Source of the DNA: Lachnospiraceae bacterium UBA3804
Lineage (GTDB): Bacteria > Bacillota > Clostridia > Lachnospirales > Lachnospiraceae
DNA: 64,000 nt
NCBI GenBank assembly: GCA_002368665.1
Contig: DFEK01000008.1
Span: forward strand, 276,315-340,314
Direction: 5' to 3'
Both the position numbers and the translations under genes were made by a program. The notes below the pieces were generated by a model. That model did not search any database and was not told where the DNA came from. It was given only the letters and a program-made list of their open reading frames with translations. Of this stretch, positions 62,212-64,000 are shown piece by piece (position 1 is the stretch's first letter; each line of letters begins with the position of its first letter).

Positions 62212-63208
62212 TGACACGGTTTCTTCCGTGCTCCTTTGCATAGTAGAGTTTAGCATCGACTGCTTCCACGTTTTCCTCGGTCGTCAGTTCCGGATTGATC
62301 TCACTGACACCGAAACTCATGGTGATCTTAATGTCCGTACCTTCAAACGTGATAACGCTTTCTTCGATCAGGCTGCGCAGACGCTCCGCCAGAACAATAG
62401 CTTCCGCGGTAGATTTGTGGGGAAGTAAAAGGATGAATTCCTCGCCACCCCAACGGAAAGCACCGTCATCGATACGGATGGAACTTTGCAGAAGATTTGC
62501 AACATATTTTAAAACTTCATCGCCGGCGTTATGACCGTAAGTGTCGTTTACATGCTTGAAATGGTCGATATCGCACATGATGATGGAAGCTTTCTCATAA
62601 ATGCGAAGAGTTGCGATACGGCGCTCATAATGTGCATGCAGACCACGGCGGTTACGAAGTCCGGTCAAAGGATCTTCCATTGCTTCGTTATAAAGCATGT
62701 AGGACTCCAGACTTCTTCCGCAGAATGCGGTGGCAAGAGAGAGGCGCTTTACATCTTCTTCGGTAAAAGCAGCATCATTGCCTTCGTTATCGATCTTGTT
62801 GATTGCCTGATATGCTCCGATGACTTTACCGTCGTTATTGGTTACCGGCATTGTCAGAATGGATTTTGTTACATATCCGGTTTCTCTGTCGACAGCCGGA
62901 TTGAAACGGGAATCGGAATACGGATCGTTGATGATCAGGATTTCGTTGTTCATCATGGATGCGCCGACCAGACCGGAGTTTTCCGGAATTTCAATGGTAT
63001 CGGTACCGAGAGCCGCCAAAGTCCAAATGGTGTGTTTGCGCCTGTCCCAGAACCAGAAGCTGGCGCGGTCGGAATTGACCAGTGTTTTTCCGAGATCGGT
63101 TAAAAGAAACAACGTCGTGGAAAGCTCTTTTTCCTCAAACAGACGGGACATGTAGTAAAAGATTTTTTCCAGAAGTTCGTCGCTTGATAAATACTTTTGA
63201 TTATCCAT
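62156..63208 (-). CDS. GAF-GGDEF protein (putative diguanylate cyclase)
   Basis: A 350-residue cytoplasmic protein. A GAF domain at about 20-170 (RASFWFWDRRKHTIWTLAALG, GYVTKSILTMPVTNNDGKVIG) is followed by a GGDEF domain with DPLTGLRNRRGL, CDIDHFKHVNDTYGH and active-site RWGGEEF. It ends in an acidic tail. AAAGGGAG precedes the ATG. It should make c-di-GMP in response to a small ligand. Its 3' end overlaps the convergent membrane-protein gene. Confidence 0.92.
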   Translation of the reverse strand: MDNQKYLSSDELLEKIFYYMSRLFEEKELSTTLFLLTDLGKTLVNSDRASFWFWDRRKHTIWTLAALGTDTIEIPENSGLVGASMMNNEILIINDPYSDSRFNPAVDRETGYVTKSILTMPVTNNDGKVIGAYQAINKIDNEGNDAAFTEEDVKRLSLATAFCGRSLESYMLYNEAMEDPLTGLRNRRGLHAHYERRIATLRIYEKASIIMCDIDHFKHVNDTYGHNAGDEVLKYVANLLQSSIRIDDGAFRWGGEEFILLLPHKSTAEAIVLAERLRSLIEESVITFEGTDIKITMSFGVSEINPELTTEENVEAVDAKLYYAKEHGRNRVISELPESDPEESNEETEN

Positions 63209-63359
63209 ACAAATCTCCCTTTTGCTACAGTAAATTCAAATCGTATTTATTGTATCATAGGACAGTTCCTTTGCGATAGTGGGTTTTCATAAATAAGAAA
63301 TTTTGCTAAAATAAGAAAAGATTTTTCTGTGTAAATTAACGGAAGGCAGAAGGGTATCA

Positions 63360-64000
63360 ATGGACAGAGTAAGTAAATCCAAACAAAGGTGGTTTTTTTA
63401 TCTGCAGGCGCTTTTACTGGGAGTCCTGGCGTTTGTATTTACGTATCATGATATCTTTTATGCACTGGATTCCTTTTACCGCGACCGTTTCTATCAGCGT
63501 TCACGCGGTGTGAACCAGTCGGTTAAGATCATCGCCATTGACGAAAAGACACTGAATGCCTACGGCCCCTTCGGAACCTGGGACCGATCCGTGTATGCCG
63601 ACATTTTGGATACATTGGGTGATTATCCGTCCGTTGTCGGCTTCGATATCATGTTCTTCGGGGAGATGACCAAAGAGGGCGATGCCGCTTTCGTTAAAGC
63701 AGCCTCAAAGAATGATAATGTGGTTTTGGTATCGCATATTGATTTTGATACGGTTGTGGAAGAAGGTGCGAACGGAGAGCAGACCGTGAACGCATTCCAC
63801 GTGACCAAAATGGAAATGCCGATTACCGAAGATAAAGTAAGCACGGGTTATGCGAATATGTCTCCGGATTCCGACGGTATTGTAAGACGCATTCTGCCGC
63901 AGTTTACCGATTCAAATTCGAATGAAACCTATTCTTCGTTTTCCTATACCATTTACCGTAAGTATTGCGAACAAAAGGGAATTGTGCCGGTCGAACCGGA
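63360..64000 (+). CDS. CHASE2-domain protein, N-terminal part, cut by window edge
   Basis: 213 residues are visible. An N-terminal helix (about 12-32) is followed by a CHASE2 extracellular sensor: YRDRFYQRSRGVNQSVKIIAID, GFDIMFFGE, VLVSHIDFDT and TGYANMSPDSDGIVRRI. CHASE2 proteins usually continue with three helices and an adenylate/guanylate cyclase, kinase or GGDEF output; the output lies beyond base 64000. AGAAGGG precedes the ATG. Proximity to the FecR-domain gene fits a common association. Confidence 0.85.
   Translation, partial: MDRVSKSKQRWFFYLQALLLGVLAFVFTYHDIFYALDSFYRDRFYQRSRGVNQSVKIIAIDEKTLNAYGPFGTWDRSVYADILDTLGDYPSVVGFDIMFFGEMTKEGDAAFVKAASKNDNVVLVSHIDFDTVVEEGANGEQTVNAFHVTKMEMPITEDKVSTGYANMSPDSDGIVRRILPQFTDSNSNETYSSFSYTIYRKYCEQKGIVPVEP

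Overview
The window looks like a chromosomal segment of an anaerobic, low-to-mid GC Firmicute, most likely a Lachnospiraceae-type Clostridia. Evidence: a GH94 cellobiose phosphorylase next to a CUT1 sugar ABC transporter, a fructose PTS, L-arabinose isomerase, Gram-positive surface proteins with a class B sortase, AGGAGG-type ribosome binding sites, compact TTGACA/TATAAT promoters, and no outer-membrane genes. The species cannot be named from sequence alone.

Layout. 1-4.9 kb: cellobiose phosphorylase (minus, cut by the window edge), divergent from a sugar-binding lipoprotein and two permeases. 5.0-9.3 kb: housekeeping genes (THUMP RNA methyltransferase, RdgB, YfcE-type phosphodiesterase, HerA-like DUF853 ATPase). 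9.3-12.7 kb: a SpaA-type surface protein with its class B sortase. 12.7-24.2 kb: HD-GYP protein, YegP-like and MntP-like proteins, a degenerate ATPase-like protein, a lipoprotein with two cystatin-like modules, MATE transporter, fucosyltransferase-like protein, DUF362 ferredoxin, AraA and BioB. 24.2-30.8 kb: accessory region with a 200-bp MITE-like insertion, two secreted proteins of unknown function around a SARP-like regulator operon, a VOC protein, and two copies of a terminator/promoter module flanking about 3.7 kb. 30.8-37.1 kb: fruK, EIIABC, HPr, EI and a DeoR regulator in one direction. 37.1-37.9 kb: tandem repeats, a multi-helix inverted-repeat element and tRNA-Gly/tRNA-Pro. 38.1-41.6 kb: lipoprotein, PAP2 phosphatase, polyphosphate:AMP phosphotransferase. 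41.6-48.6 kb: a hybrid locus with two CUT1-type permeases, an HlyD-type adaptor, a shortened MacB-type protein, a DJ-1 protein and a radical SAM/SPASM protein, without an ATPase or binding protein. 48.8-51.5 kb: Ser/Thr kinase and PPP-type phosphatase. 51.6-54.5 kb: minus-strand SDR, membrane protein and NAGPA-type glycosidase. 54.7-64 kb: two GGDEF proteins, a large MBG-repeat secreted protein, a FecR-domain protein, a polytopic membrane protein and the start of a CHASE2 protein.

The best leads for undescribed biology are: (1) the 25.2-29.4 kb module, where two secreted-protein genes share an 11-bp-spaced direct repeat in front of the -10 box and the gene between them encodes a SARP-like regulator; (2) the ATPase-less hybrid transporter at 41.6-47 kb; (3) an HPr that keeps His15 but has Gly at position 46, inside a fructose operon with three pairs of 10-bp operator-like repeats; (4) a lipoprotein with two cystatin-like QxVxG modules; (5) five TGAAC/G repeats at 11-12 bp spacing upstream of the sugar ABC promoter; and (6) the repeat elements at 24.25 and 37.46 kb.
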